Shown: positions 33,122-42,800 of the stretch, one piece after another
How the letters are laid out: the number at the start of each line of letters is the position of its first letter
Numbering within the stretch: position 1 is the first letter of the stretch
Program-made: the position numbers and the translations under genes
Assembly: GCA_019638695.1 (NCBI GenBank)
Contig: JAHBTG010000010.1
Span: 1 to 58,097, forward strand
Source: Bacteroidota bacterium
GTDB lineage: Bacteria > Bacteroidota > Bacteroidia > J057 > JAJTIE01
Direction of reading: 5' to 3'
DNA length: 58,097 bases
Notes under the pieces: generated by a model
The model's database searches: none
Told to the model about the DNA's origin: nothing
The model's input: the letters and a program-made list of their open reading frames with translations, nothing else

Positions 33122-34138
33122 ATGGGACTATTTAGTTTTGGCAAAAAATCTGTTCCTGCCGGCACAAAAACACTTGTGGTGCTGGACTGGGATCGTATCT
33201 CCGGGATGTTGACAGACCTGTCTTTTCTCAAAGACAAGAAAAACCCCGTCCTGCACATTTACAGCCGCAAACCTGCGGGTGTATTGCTCCAGGATCTGCA
33301 GAAGAAATACCCCACCAAGGTGCACACGGTGCCCGGGGACGAGCGCAACTTCAGCAATTACATGTCCTGCAGCATTATCTATGAATATGCGCGCAATGCA
33401 GAGTTCTCAAGCATCCTTTTTGTGTTTGAAGGCAAGGGACTGGGCAGCACCCAGCGTTTCCTGGAGTCAGAAGGCATTAAGGTGGAGAACGTCAGCCTGG
33501 GCGGTGGCGAAGACCGCAAGCCCCGCCGTGAACGCGGAGGCGACCGCCCCGAGCGGAATGCCGAGCGCGGAGACCGCCGTGATAACCGCACAGAGGCCAG
33601 GGCTCCCCGCCAGCAGCAGCCCCAGCAGGAAAACCGCAATGCCCAGGGCCAGCGGGAAAACCGCGGGGAGGGCAGAAAAGAGGAGAACCGCAAAGACCGC
33701 AACCAGAGAGGAGACCGTAACCGGGACCGCAAGCCCCGCTACGAAGCTACCGGGGAGGATGCTACCCGCATGGCCGGCCGTTTCAGAGAACTTTTCAATC
33801 TCTTTAAGGACTATCCCCAGGAGCAGCTGGTCATCCTGGTAAAACAATCTACCGAGCAGGATATGCAGGCCATCTTTGGCAGCCGCAATCCCCGCATCAT
33901 GGTAGAAGCCCTGGTGCACGCTGGCCTGGCCACGGTGCCCGTAGAAGGCAAGATCAGCCTTACGGATTTCCCCTCGGAGACCTTCTGCCGCCAGTTGCTC
34001 CGGGTCAATGGCGAGCGGCTCCCCCGTCCGGAACGCAAGCCTGCTACCCAGGATGCCCCGGCTCCTGCAGCCCAGGAAGAAGGCCATGAAGAGGATTATC
34101 CGGCCGAACTGCCGCAGACAGCCCAGGTGAACGACTAG
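33122..34138 (+). CDS. NYN-like protein with Arg/Asn/Gly-rich linker
   Basis: A 338-residue protein with three parts. Residues 1-125 form an alpha/beta domain (TLVVLDWDRISGML, then PVLHIYSRKP, NYMSCSIIYEYARNAEFSSILFVFEGKG) that recalls a PIN/NYN-type Rossmann fold with Asp at the end of strand 1. Residues ~130-215 are disordered and extremely rich in Arg, Asn, Glu, Gly and Gln, like RG-rich RNA-binding tails. Residues ~220-290 (RFRELFNLFKDYPQEQLVILVKQSTEQDMQAIFGSRNPRIMVEALVHAGLA) are a compact helical, perhaps winged-helix domain, followed by an acidic Pro-rich tail. I do not recognise the family. Proximity to rpmE and the composition suggest RNA binding; nuclease activity is unproven. Confidence 0.75.
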   Translation: MGLFSFGKKSVPAGTKTLVVLDWDRISGMLTDLSFLKDKKNPVLHIYSRKPAGVLLQDLQKKYPTKVHTVPGDERNFSNYMSCSIIYEYARNAEFSSILFVFEGKGLGSTQRFLESEGIKVENVSLGGGEDRKPRRERGGDRPERNAERGDRRDNRTEARAPRQQQPQQENRNAQGQRENRGEGRKEENRKDRNQRGDRNRDRKPRYEATGEDATRMAGRFRELFNLFKDYPQEQLVILVKQSTEQDMQAIFGSRNPRIMVEALVHAGLATVPVEGKISLTDFPSETFCRQLLRVNGERLPRPERKPATQDAPAPAAQEEGHEEDYPAELPQTAQVND

Positions 34139-34168
34139 CGCGTCACCCAGGGAGGGAGGTGGCCCGGC

Positions 34169-34188
34169 TGCCGGGGAGCTCCCCCGGA
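34169..34188. repeat. GC-rich stem around GGGGAGCTCCCC
   Basis: CCGGGG-AGCT-CCCCCGG folds to a short GC hairpin with one bulged C in the 150-base gap before the MFS gene. No T run follows, so a terminator is uncertain. Confidence 0.4.
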
Positions 34189-34288
34189 GTGCGGTTGTTC
34201 CCGGATTGGTTTCCTGGAAATAGAGGGTTCTCCGGAATTATACCGGCCCCAATTCCGTTCTAAGGGAAATATCAAAAAAACGGGATAT

Positions 34289-35527
34289 ATGAAACCAACT
34301 CCTGCCGATTCCGTTACCACGGCAGTTTCACCCAAGACCTTTTATCCTGTATTATTTGCCATCAGCTTTGCACATTTGCTGAATGACCTGATACAGGCAG
34401 TAATCCCGGCAATATACCCTGTTATCAAGGAAAGTTTCCGGCTCAGCTATGCCCAGATCGGCCTGATTACGCTGGCGTTCCAGCTCACGGCTTCCCTCTT
34501 TCAGCCCTTTGTGGGCTATTATACGGACAGGAATCCCCAGCCGTTCTCGCTGGCCACGGGCATGGTCATTACCCTGGTTGGCCTTATAGGGCTGGCGTTT
34601 GCCTCCAGTTTTACGCTGATCCTGCTGTCGGCCGGTTGTATAGGATTGGGCTCATCGGTCTTTCACCCGGAATCTTCCCGCGTGGCCTATCTGGCTTCAG
34701 GGGGCAGAAAGGGGCTGGCGCAGTCCATCTTTCAGCTGGGGGGTAATGCCGGGTCTGCCTTTGGCCCGCTGCTGGCGGCGCTTATTGTGGTACCCTATGG
34801 CCAGGCCAATATCATCTGGTTCACATGGGTGGCTGTTGCCGGATTTGTCGTGCTGTTCCGCATAGGGCAATGGTACCAGGTACATGTATACCTGAAAGAG
34901 GCGAATGCCAGGGTTGAGCGGGCGGCGGCCCGCAAGCCGCTTACCCGCAGGCAGGTTACCGGCGCCATGGTCATTTTGCTGATCCTTATGTTTTCCAAGC
35001 ATATCTACACGGCCAGTATGTCCAGCTATTTCACCTTCTTCCTCATGGAGAAATTTCACCTCACGGTGGCCCAGTCCCAGGGATACCTGTTTCTCTACCT
35101 GGGCGCCGTGGCGCTGGGCACCATACTGGGCGGTGTGCTGGGCGACCGCTTCGGGCGTAAATACGTGATCTGGTTTTCTATACTGGGCGCTGCGCCCTTC
35201 ACCCTCATGTTACCTTATATGGGCCTGGCAGGTACAGCCATACTGGCTGTGCTGACAGGGGTGATCATTGCTTCGGCATTCTCTGCCATACTGGTGTATG
35301 CCACAGACCTGATGCCTGATAAAGTGGGCCTGATAGCGGGTCTGTTCTTTGGCCTGGCCTTTGGTATGGCGGGCATAGGCTCTGCCACACTGGGCCGGCT
35401 GGCAGATGAGATAGGGATCATCCGGGTCTTTCAGCTGTGTGCCTTTCTGCCACTGGTGGGCGTTGTGGCAGCTTTTTTGCCGGATATCGGGTCCAAAAGC
35501 CGGCGACCTGCCCGTGCACGTAGTTGA
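34289..35527 (+). CDS. MFS exporter, fosmidomycin-resistance (Fsr) type
   Basis: A 412-residue major facilitator protein with 12 likely helices. The opening FAISFAHLLNDLIQAVIPAIYPVIKESFRLSYAQIGLITL and the block VGYYTDRNPQPFSLATGM match the Fsr group. The central GDRFGRKYVIW is the repeat of the loop 2-3 signature, and the HPESSRVAYLASGGRKGLAQSIFQLGGNAGSAFGPLLAAL stretch is typical. The group pumps fosmidomycin and probably other small anions out of the cell. It precedes the copper operon by 33 bases but has different content, and that operon has its own promoter. Confidence 0.9.
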   Translation: MKPTPADSVTTAVSPKTFYPVLFAISFAHLLNDLIQAVIPAIYPVIKESFRLSYAQIGLITLAFQLTASLFQPFVGYYTDRNPQPFSLATGMVITLVGLIGLAFASSFTLILLSAGCIGLGSSVFHPESSRVAYLASGGRKGLAQSIFQLGGNAGSAFGPLLAALIVVPYGQANIIWFTWVAVAGFVVLFRIGQWYQVHVYLKEANARVERAAARKPLTRRQVTGAMVILLILMFSKHIYTASMSSYFTFFLMEKFHLTVAQSQGYLFLYLGAVALGTILGGVLGDRFGRKYVIWFSILGAAPFTLMLPYMGLAGTAILAVLTGVIIASAFSAILVYATDLMPDKVGLIAGLFFGLAFGMAGIGSATLGRLADEIGIIRVFQLCAFLPLVGVVAAFLPDIGSKSRRPARARS

Positions 35528-35553
35528 CTAACCGGGGCTTTTGCTTAATTTTA
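35524..35553 (+). promoter_or_regulatory. Promoter of the copper operon
   Basis: TTG (35524-35526) overlapping the MFS stop region, a 19-base spacer and TAATTTTA (35546-35553), one base from consensus. Only seven bases separate it from the ATG at 35561. Confidence 0.55.
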
Positions 35554-35560
35554 CCGGTGA

Positions 35561-35944
35561 ATGAGAAGGAGATGCATAGCCCTGAGCCTGGCAGTCGTCT
35601 ACGCGGCGCTGATGGGGTATGGATTTTTGCCTTATATCCTCTTCAAGGTTAACCAGGAATACATTGCACAGAACCTGTGTGTGAACAGGGATGTACCAGG
35701 CTCTGAATGCCAGGGCACCTGCCACCTCAAGAAGATACTGGATGCCCAGGATGAACAGCAAAAAGACGGCCGCGCAGTGCCCGCCGTCCAGTTTGAGCAA
35801 GCTCCTGTGCATACGGAAGCAGAAGCCCTGGCTGTTCAGGGCATATATCCCCCGGTAATGTATGTGGGGTTTATAGCTGTGTACCAGGGAAATACCTCCC
35901 GCGTGGATCATAAGCTCTCCACACCTCCTCCCGAGATCTCATAG
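35561..35944 (+). CDS. Small Cys-containing membrane protein of copper loci
   Basis: A 127-residue protein with one N-terminal hydrophobic helix (residues ~6-28) and a conserved core NQEYIAQNLCVNRDVPGSECQGTCHLKKIL. The three cysteines (LCVNRD, SECQGTCHL) and one His look like a metal site. I know this pattern from unnamed Bacteroidota proteins that sit next to copper-related genes; that is recollection. It starts just after the MFS gene and is followed after 139 bases by the MbnP gene. Its cell side is probably the periplasm, held by the N-terminal helix. Confidence 0.72.
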   Translation: MRRRCIALSLAVVYAALMGYGFLPYILFKVNQEYIAQNLCVNRDVPGSECQGTCHLKKILDAQDEQQKDGRAVPAVQFEQAPVHTEAEALAVQGIYPPVMYVGFIAVYQGNTSRVDHKLSTPPPEIS

Positions 35945-36083
35945 GTATTTTTGGTTCGAAAGCTATCGAACAGACAGGCTGGCCGCCAGGCTGCATACGA
36001 GGTATGCCTGTAGGCTGTTTCTGTCATTACGCATAGGTGTCCCGTGCACCTGTGTACCCATTCCCTATAATACAAAATATATC

Positions 36084-36971
36084 ATGAAATCTCATTTGTT
36101 CCCTATCATAGGCCTGTTGGCCCTCTCTTTACTGGCTGTTTCCTGCAAGAAGGATGAGCCTGCCAATACGGCTCCTGAGGCCACAACCGCTCCGCTGACG
36201 CTTACCCTCAATGCCGAATATAATGGCAGCCTGCTGGCAGCAGAGACTGAGTACACAGCTGGCGCCGATACCAAATTCCGGCTGGACGGGCTGGCGTTTT
36301 ATGTGAATAATATTGAGCTGATCCGTGAAGACGGCAGCATCTATACGGTGCCTCAAACCGCTTTCTACGTCCAACTGGCGACGGAAGGCGAGGGCGGCGG
36401 GCATATGCACAAGACCCAGCACGGGGACCACAATACCGTGCAGTTGACGCTGGGAGATGTGCCCAAAGGCAACTACCAGGGCATCCGTTTTCGCATAGGC
36501 AATAACTCCATGACCGGTCACAATGGCCCCGGTGGCACAGAAGGCAAGGTGCAACCGCAGGATTTTGCTGACGGTACGGCGCTGGGCGCGCAGTCTCCTT
36601 CCATGTGGTGGGGCTGGGGTACCGGATATATTTTCTTCCGCCTGGACGGTGTGGTTGATACCAACGATAACGGTATCATTGATGAAGTGGGAGAAGATGG
36701 TGCCACAGACCGTGCATTGCGTGTGCACCTGGGCACGGGCGATCTTATTGCTGACGTTACCAGTTATGAACACCGTGCTTTCAGCGTGGGGAATGGTACC
36801 AATGATTTAAGCATATACTTTGACCTGGTTTCCTTCTTTGAGGATATCAATCTGCGTGAAGAATACAGCACCCATAGCATGGGTGACAGTAAGCCGCTGG
36901 CAGTGCGCTTTAAGGATAACCTGAACAGCGTGTTCTATGTGCCGGCCCTCACGCATTCTGCCGGTAACTGA
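36084..36971 (+). CDS. MbnP-like copper-binding lipoprotein
   Basis: A 295-residue lipoprotein (lipobox LLAVS-Cys21) of the MbnP family. MbnP from methanotrophs is a periplasmic copper protein whose Trp is oxidised to kynurenine by the diheme enzyme MbnH. Family marks here are RLDGLAFYVNNIELI, the His-rich stretch with His107, 109, 113 and 116, GDVPKGNYQGIRFRIG, and the Trp cluster SPSMWWGWGTGYIFF at 171-185. No methanobactin genes are nearby. It ends at TGATG, overlapping the start of the peroxidase-type gene, so the pair is translationally coupled. Confidence 0.9.
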   Translation: MKSHLFPIIGLLALSLLAVSCKKDEPANTAPEATTAPLTLTLNAEYNGSLLAAETEYTAGADTKFRLDGLAFYVNNIELIREDGSIYTVPQTAFYVQLATEGEGGGHMHKTQHGDHNTVQLTLGDVPKGNYQGIRFRIGNNSMTGHNGPGGTEGKVQPQDFADGTALGAQSPSMWWGWGTGYIFFRLDGVVDTNDNGIIDEVGEDGATDRALRVHLGTGDLIADVTSYEHRAFSVGNGTNDLSIYFDLVSFFEDINLREEYSTHSMGDSKPLAVRFKDNLNSVFYVPALTHSAGN

Positions 36972-38047
36972 TGCAGATTCGTCTGCACTTGACCTTTCGT
37001 GCGTGGTGCAGCCTGCTGGTCCTTTGCGGACTGGCAGGCTGCCGGCACGATATCCCTGTTTTCCCTGCAGAACAAGCCGCTCAGCCCTATTTGCTGGAGC
37101 AGCCGCCTCATTTTCCACAGGCGCGTATCCCGCAGGATAATGTGCTGACAGAGGCCCGCGTGGCGCTCGGACGCAGGCTGTTCTTCGATCCCATCCTTTC
37201 TCGCGACCGTACCGTCAGCTGCGGCAGCTGCCACCACCCGGACAAAGCGTTTACTGACGGCAGGCCGCTCTCAATGGGGATTGATGGGCAGGTCACCAGC
37301 AGAAATGCCATAGGCTTGTTCAACGCGGCTTTCAGCCCGCAGCGGTTCAACTGGGACGGACTGGTCCCCAGCCTGGAACTGCAGGTATTCGTGCCCATTG
37401 AAGCCCATAACGAAATGGACCTGCCTATACCCCAGGCTACCGAACGGTTGCGCAACCACCCGGAGTACCCGGCCTTGTTCCAGGCTGCTTACCAGCGTCA
37501 GCCCGATACGTATTCCCTCACCCGGGCTTTGGCTGCTTATCAGCGTACGTTGGTCAGTGCCGGCAGTCGCTATGACGATTATCGTCGCACCGGCAATGCA
37601 GACTTCCTCTCCGATGCCGAACTGAGAGGCATGGCGCTGTTTTTCTCCGAACGGGGTGAGTGTTTCCATTGCCACAATGGAGAGCTGTTCCGCGACGGGG
37701 ATTTTCACAACACCGGTATTCATCCCGATAATCCGGATCCCGGACTGGCGGCATTTACCGGGCGGGCGCAGGACCAGGGCAAGTTCCACACCCCCAGCCT
37801 GCGCAATCTCCGCTTTACGGCACCTTATATGCACGACGGCAGCTTTGCTACACTGCAGGAGGTCATCGAGCATTACAACAAGGGCGGCCTGCCAAATCCC
37901 AACCGCTCTATCCAGATCAAACCCCTTAACCTGACGCCCCAGGAAAAACAGGACCTGGTGGCGTTCTTACTTGCTTTATCCGATGAAGAATTTATCGAAT
38001 CACATAAAAATGATGGTCCACCGTCACTCCCGCCGCCTGCTCCTTAA
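36971..38047 (+). CDS. Diheme cytochrome c peroxidase/MauG family (MbnH-like)
   Basis: A 358-residue diheme protein. A lipobox is visible at LAGC (Cys24). The two heme c sites are CGSCH (Cys84, Cys87, His88) and CFHCH (Cys231, Cys234, His235). RNAIGLFNAAFSPQRFNWDG and TPSLRNLRFTAPYMHDGSFATLQEVIEHYN are characteristic of the BCCP/MauG family. Next to MbnP this is expected to be the MbnH-type partner that modifies MbnP and not a hydrogen-peroxide scavenger. The gene overlaps MbnP by three bases and the following gene by about 38. Confidence 0.94.
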   Translation: MQIRLHLTFRAWCSLLVLCGLAGCRHDIPVFPAEQAAQPYLLEQPPHFPQARIPQDNVLTEARVALGRRLFFDPILSRDRTVSCGSCHHPDKAFTDGRPLSMGIDGQVTSRNAIGLFNAAFSPQRFNWDGLVPSLELQVFVPIEAHNEMDLPIPQATERLRNHPEYPALFQAAYQRQPDTYSLTRALAAYQRTLVSAGSRYDDYRRTGNADFLSDAELRGMALFFSERGECFHCHNGELFRDGDFHNTGIHPDNPDPGLAAFTGRAQDQGKFHTPSLRNLRFTAPYMHDGSFATLQEVIEHYNKGGLPNPNRSIQIKPLNLTPQEKQDLVAFLLALSDEEFIESHKNDGPPSLPPPAP

Positions 38048-39029
38048 CGGCCTGCAGGCACTGATCTGCGGGCTGCCGTCGGTAGCCAGTGCCTGCGATG
38101 TCTGCGGCTGTTATTTTGGGCTGATGCCCTTTGAACGCTACCATCGTACCGAACTGATGTGGCGGCACAGCCGTTTCCGGGGCTATCGGAATATTCCTCC
38201 GCCGTTACCCACCGCGGGAGGTACTGCCACCCAGGTACTGAATAAGACCCAGCATGACCCGGCTTTGCACCAGGATGAGAACCGCACCGGGCCGCTATAC
38301 GGCGACGAGGATTATGAACGCTTTCATACGGTAGAGCTCCGTTCTTCCTGGTTTTTTACCAAACGGCTGAACGTAGCTGCCGTGGTTCCCTTCAAATATT
38401 CCCTGGACAAGATTGGTGGCAATCAGAATACCTACTCTGGCCTGGGAGACATCTCAGTGGTGCCCACCTACTTTCCGGTATGGAAGGATACCACGAAATG
38501 GGGTATCCGCTGGGGCGTACAGCTGGGGGTCAAAGCACCGACAGGCCGTTTTGCTACGGATGACCCTGCCGGTGAAGGACTTATGCAGAACGGGACCGGC
38601 GCCTGGGACTTCATTCCGGGCACACAGGTATGGCTTCGCTGGCAAAAATGGGGGATGGCCGCTTCGGCCAGCTACCGCCTCAGCACCAGCAATGCCGCAG
38701 GTATGCGCCTCATGAACACCCTGAATGCCCAATCCGTTGTGTTCCGCCGGCTCAGATTAGGTACCCGGGGCCAGTTGCTGCCCGGGATAGGTGTGTATTA
38801 CGAGAACTTTGACGGAGCGGAATACCAGGAGTACTGGCTGGCCGGTACGGGCGGGCAAATGCTGAGCCTGCATTCGGCGCTGGATGTCTATTGGGGCAAG
38901 GTGGGGCTGACCCTGCAATGGCAACATCCGCTGGTACAGGACTTGTTAGGCACTCAGATGGCCAATGCAGGGCGTTTTAATGTGGGCCTGGCATACCTGA
39001 TTCCGGCTCGCTCCGGCATGCGGCCCTGA
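38010..39029 (+). CDS. Outer-membrane protein with CDVCGC motif
   Basis: About 339 residues from the ATG at 38010 (a second ATG follows at once, at 38013). The signal peptide ends near SVASA and the mature protein starts with CDVCGCYFG, a striking Cys-x2-Cys-x-Cys metal-binding candidate. The rest is a beta-barrel sequence with repeated aromatic/Gly strands (GIRWGVQLGVKAPTGRF, MAASASYRLSTS), like a transporter-type outer-membrane porin. Its start lies inside the end of the diheme gene in another frame. Position suggests it brings copper in or moves it across the outer membrane; that is inference. Confidence 0.8.
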   Translation: MMVHRHSRRLLLNGLQALICGLPSVASACDVCGCYFGLMPFERYHRTELMWRHSRFRGYRNIPPPLPTAGGTATQVLNKTQHDPALHQDENRTGPLYGDEDYERFHTVELRSSWFFTKRLNVAAVVPFKYSLDKIGGNQNTYSGLGDISVVPTYFPVWKDTTKWGIRWGVQLGVKAPTGRFATDDPAGEGLMQNGTGAWDFIPGTQVWLRWQKWGMAASASYRLSTSNAAGMRLMNTLNAQSVVFRRLRLGTRGQLLPGIGVYYENFDGAEYQEYWLAGTGGQMLSLHSALDVYWGKVGLTLQWQHPLVQDLLGTQMANAGRFNVGLAYLIPARSGMRP

Positions 39030-39053
39030 CCTGCCAGATTGCAGACCTCGTAG

Positions 39054-39758
39054 CTATTCATCCATATCCGTGCCATTATCTTCCTCCGGTTTTTCCTGGG
39101 GGATGCCCATCGCCTTGCGCTCCCGCGGGGTGAGCTGGCGTACCTCGAAGAGCGGGATATCCGCTTCCTGGAAGATAGTCATAAGGGTTTTGGTCAGTGC
39201 CATCCCTGCGTGGGGGCCAAAGGCTACTGAGAACACGCGCTCATCATAATCCCCCAGCAGCGTTTTTGTTCTTTCTTTTTCGAACAAAAAGCACTCATAA
39301 TGCGGGAACATCTCTTTGAGGTAGTAACAGATTGTGTCCGAACCGGTTAGCAGGATGACCAGTTCGTCGGGCGCATCCGGTGGAGTGGGGGAGGGCAGCT
39401 TGGGGAAACGTCCCAGCATGGCCAGGTCGTCAGCCGTGAGATGTGCCAGCACCACCTGGCTGCCCAGCCCGCTCCCGCGCAGGTGTTCCAGCAGCCAGGC
39501 CAGCAACTCATAGGGGGTGTCCGGGAAACCCTTGATCAGGATACGAAGGTCCGGGTATTGGCCGGCCAGCTCCTGGCATTCCTGCAGCAGCGCCGCGTCC
39601 CCTGCAAAGCGTGCCTGCAGGCGATTCGGCTGGTGGTCTGCATAAGTATAGACCACTTCATGGGCATTTACCAGCAGGTGTAGTTGGGGAGCCTGGGCCA
39701 GTATGCCGGGTGCACCTGCTGCCAGAGTCAGCAGGCAAAAGATATACAGCCGTTTCAT
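39054..39758 (-). CDS. Secreted protein of unknown function
   Basis: A 234-residue protein with a signal peptide (RLYIFCLLTLAAGAPGILAQ) and a soluble mixed alpha/beta domain that I do not recognise: LHLLVNAHEVVYTYADHQPNRLQARF, ILIKGFPDTPYELLAWLLEHL, ELVILLTGSDTICYYLKEMFPHYE and TLLGDYDERVFSVAFGPHAGMAL. The C-terminal tail is acidic. It is probably periplasmic. It is divergent from the propeller histidine kinase gene across 74 bases, so the two may share a regulatory region. A -7-like TAATTTTC lies close to its start codon. Confidence 0.65.
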   Translation of the reverse strand: MKRLYIFCLLTLAAGAPGILAQAPQLHLLVNAHEVVYTYADHQPNRLQARFAGDAALLQECQELAGQYPDLRILIKGFPDTPYELLAWLLEHLRGSGLGSQVVLAHLTADDLAMLGRFPKLPSPTPPDAPDELVILLTGSDTICYYLKEMFPHYECFLFEKERTKTLLGDYDERVFSVAFGPHAGMALTKTLMTIFQEADIPLFEVRQLTPRERKAMGIPQEKPEEDNGTDMDE

Positions 39759-39832
39759 GCCGAAAATTAGGTGGTACCTTGATAAGTTTTCGCTATTATG
39801 TTAATTCCTTTTCGGTTATTTTGTCTCAAATC

Positions 39833-42800
39833 ATGCGCAAATACCTCCTGCTCTTTTCGTGTATCATTGGGATGAAAGGCCTGCATTTGCATGCCCAGAT
39901 GTTTACTCCCATTGTTCAGGAAGAGTTCTACCCGCTTGCCCTGCGGGTGGGAGACGGCCAGAACCAGTATAGCCTGAGTCAGGATCAGCTGGGGTTCGTC
40001 TTCATAGGTGTGAATGACGGCCTGGTGCGGTTTGACGGCCGGCAGTTCCACGGGGTGAACTTTGAAGACAGGGACAAGGGCTTTGTCCTGTCGCACACCC
40101 GTCACAAAGCCAGCGGGCAGCTGTTCCTGCGCACGGCAGAATCGTTCGGCCAGGTCCAATCTCTGCTGGGGGACAGCCTGGTATACCGCCCGCTCTCTCG
40201 TCTGGGCCTGCACGCTACCGTTTACCTGGGGCGCCAGGGTCAGCTGGCCAATAACAACTACCAGGTCTTTGCGCAGGACGACTATGTCTATTACCAGACG
40301 GATGATGCCCTGCGGCGCTGGCTGGTCTCAGGTGCAAGAGAAGAGCGCCTGGCTAAACTGGATGCCGCACATACTCCCAAAGGATGGTATCTGCTGGGCG
40401 GCAAGCTATATGTCCTTATAGAAGACAAAGGTATCTGCCGGCTGAATGGCGGCCGGCTGGAGCCTATGCCGGTATTTGCAGGACTGGCCGGCGAGGAACT
40501 GTTTCAGGTGACGCCCTATAACGAGAATTATGTGCTGGCTACTACCCAAAGCGGTAAGCTGTACCTGCTGGGCAAGGACAAGTATCACCTGCTAAGCCCG
40601 GACGCCACTGCACAGGATGCCCTGGCCGGTGCCCGCATATCGGCCACCATTGTCACCGATACACATATCATCCTGTGCACACAAGGCCGTGGCTGTATCT
40701 TTTTGTCCAGGGATATGAACCGCCCTGCACTGGACTATGTGCTTAGAGACCACAACGGCTTGCCGGATAACTTCATCCACACCGCACACCTGGACGAGGA
40801 CGGCCGCCTGTGGCTGGCGCATACCAATACCGTCAGCTGGGTGCAGCTGAGCTGGCCGGTACAGTTTCTTCAGGGACTGGGGCCCGATGTCAATGCCATG
40901 TACTTTGACCACGGGCGCCTCTACATAGCCAAGGATAACGGGCTGTTTCGCCTGGGAGGTACTTCTTCCGTAGACGCCAGCATTCTTTCCCAGTTGCAGG
41001 CCCGGCAGAACAAGCAGCAGCAACTGGTGAGCCAGAGCGTGGGCAGCCGTCCGCCTTCTGTCGTGCAGGTGGAGCAGAACAAGGTGCAGGACGATATTGC
41101 CAGCCTCACCCTCAAAATGCATGACCTGCGCAAGAAGAAGACCAATGCCGCCCGGCAGAAACAAATGGAGCAGTACCAGCGGGAACTGGCCAACCTGGAA
41201 GCCCGCGCCCGCAAGCTGGAGGAAGAAAAGAACCTCTACCAGCGTGTAGTGCACAACCAGGAGGAATATACTGCTGCCATGCAGGAGATGAAGGCGGAGC
41301 TGCGCAAACGCCGCACTACTGTCAGCAGCAGCTTCTTTGCCCCGGTATCCGGCACGGAAGGCTTGCGTTGCCTGGACCTGGCGGCAGTAGGGGGGTATCT
41401 TCTCTGCGGCACAGAGCAGCAGATACTGGTTTTCAAGGGCGGTAAAAAAGAGACTGTGCTCAAATATGGCGCCAATAAATTACTGGCCAGCAGCCGGTAC
41501 CCCGGCCGTGTATACGTGGTGCAGAATGACCGCATCGGCTACATTACCCTGGCGGACGGGAAGTGGAGCTATCATATGAATATGGACCCCGGCAAGGGGG
41601 CCGTGGAAATGAGTACTCTGCCCAGGGGCAGCAAAGACGCTGCCATTACCACGCTGGCAGAAGATGAGCGGGGTAATATCTGGATGGGATGTGAGAATGG
41701 CGTATTTTTCCTGAACCCTGACCAGGGCATTGGAGCCCGCCAGGTACCTTCCTCTGCCAATATCAACAATCCGGCCATTGTCTATGGACAGGGCAAGCTG
41801 ATCCTGGCCTTTACCCAGCGGAATGCCTACCGCCTCAAGGGTGTACGTTTCCAGCGCAGCGCGCTGCTGGGGCAGGTGGCGGATATGACCCAGCCCAAAC
41901 TCTACCTGCAGGCCGGGCAGACCCTCTGGTCACTGAAGGGCAATAGCCTTTATCGCCTGAACGCCAAGAGCGATGACCTGGCCTTGCAGGATTCGGTACT
42001 GCTGCCTCATTACCTGAGGGTGCGCAAGCACATTATTGGAGACGGTAATACGCTTTACTTTGCGGCCAATAGTGGCCTGGCCCGGTATAACCTGGCAGCC
42101 AGGATAAAGACCGGCCCTACCCATTCCGGCAATGTGCGCCTGCTGTGGGTAAGAGCCCATTCGCGGCATGCAGAGGACAATGGCTTCCAGCACCTGGGAG
42201 AAGACGAGTACCACAGCTTTGGGTATGACCCCGGGTTTCGGCTGGAACTGGGTTTTGCGGTGCCGGGATATGATTTTACGGATGGCGCACTCACCTATGA
42301 ATACCGCTTGCAGGGAGAAGGGAGCTGGAAGCCGCTGCAGAGCAACCGGCTGGACCTGGATTTCAAGCCCGGGGTATATGAAGTAGAGATTCGTGCCAGG
42401 GATGCCCTGGGTAACTGGGGTACGCCCGCCGTGTATAAGTTTGAGCTGGCGCCTCCTTTCTACCAGCGGTGGCAGTTCCTGGTCATCCTGGTCATTGTGG
42501 GTACGCTGGCCATTTTCCTGATCACCCGCCGTATCGAGCGTTACCAGCGGGCCAAACTGGTGCGGCGGAATGCCGAACTGGAGGTCAAGGTGGATGAACG
42601 CACGGAAGAGCTGCGCGCCCAGCAGGCAGCCGTGCTGGAATTGAACAGTGAGCTTTTGCAGCAGAAGAACGAACTGGAGATCAAGAACCAGCAGATAGAA
42701 GCCCAGCGGGAGACCATTGCCCAGCAGGAACGCAAAGCGGCGCTGGGTGAAATTGCGCCCAGCATGGCCCATGAGATCAATTCCCCGCTGGGCGCCATTC

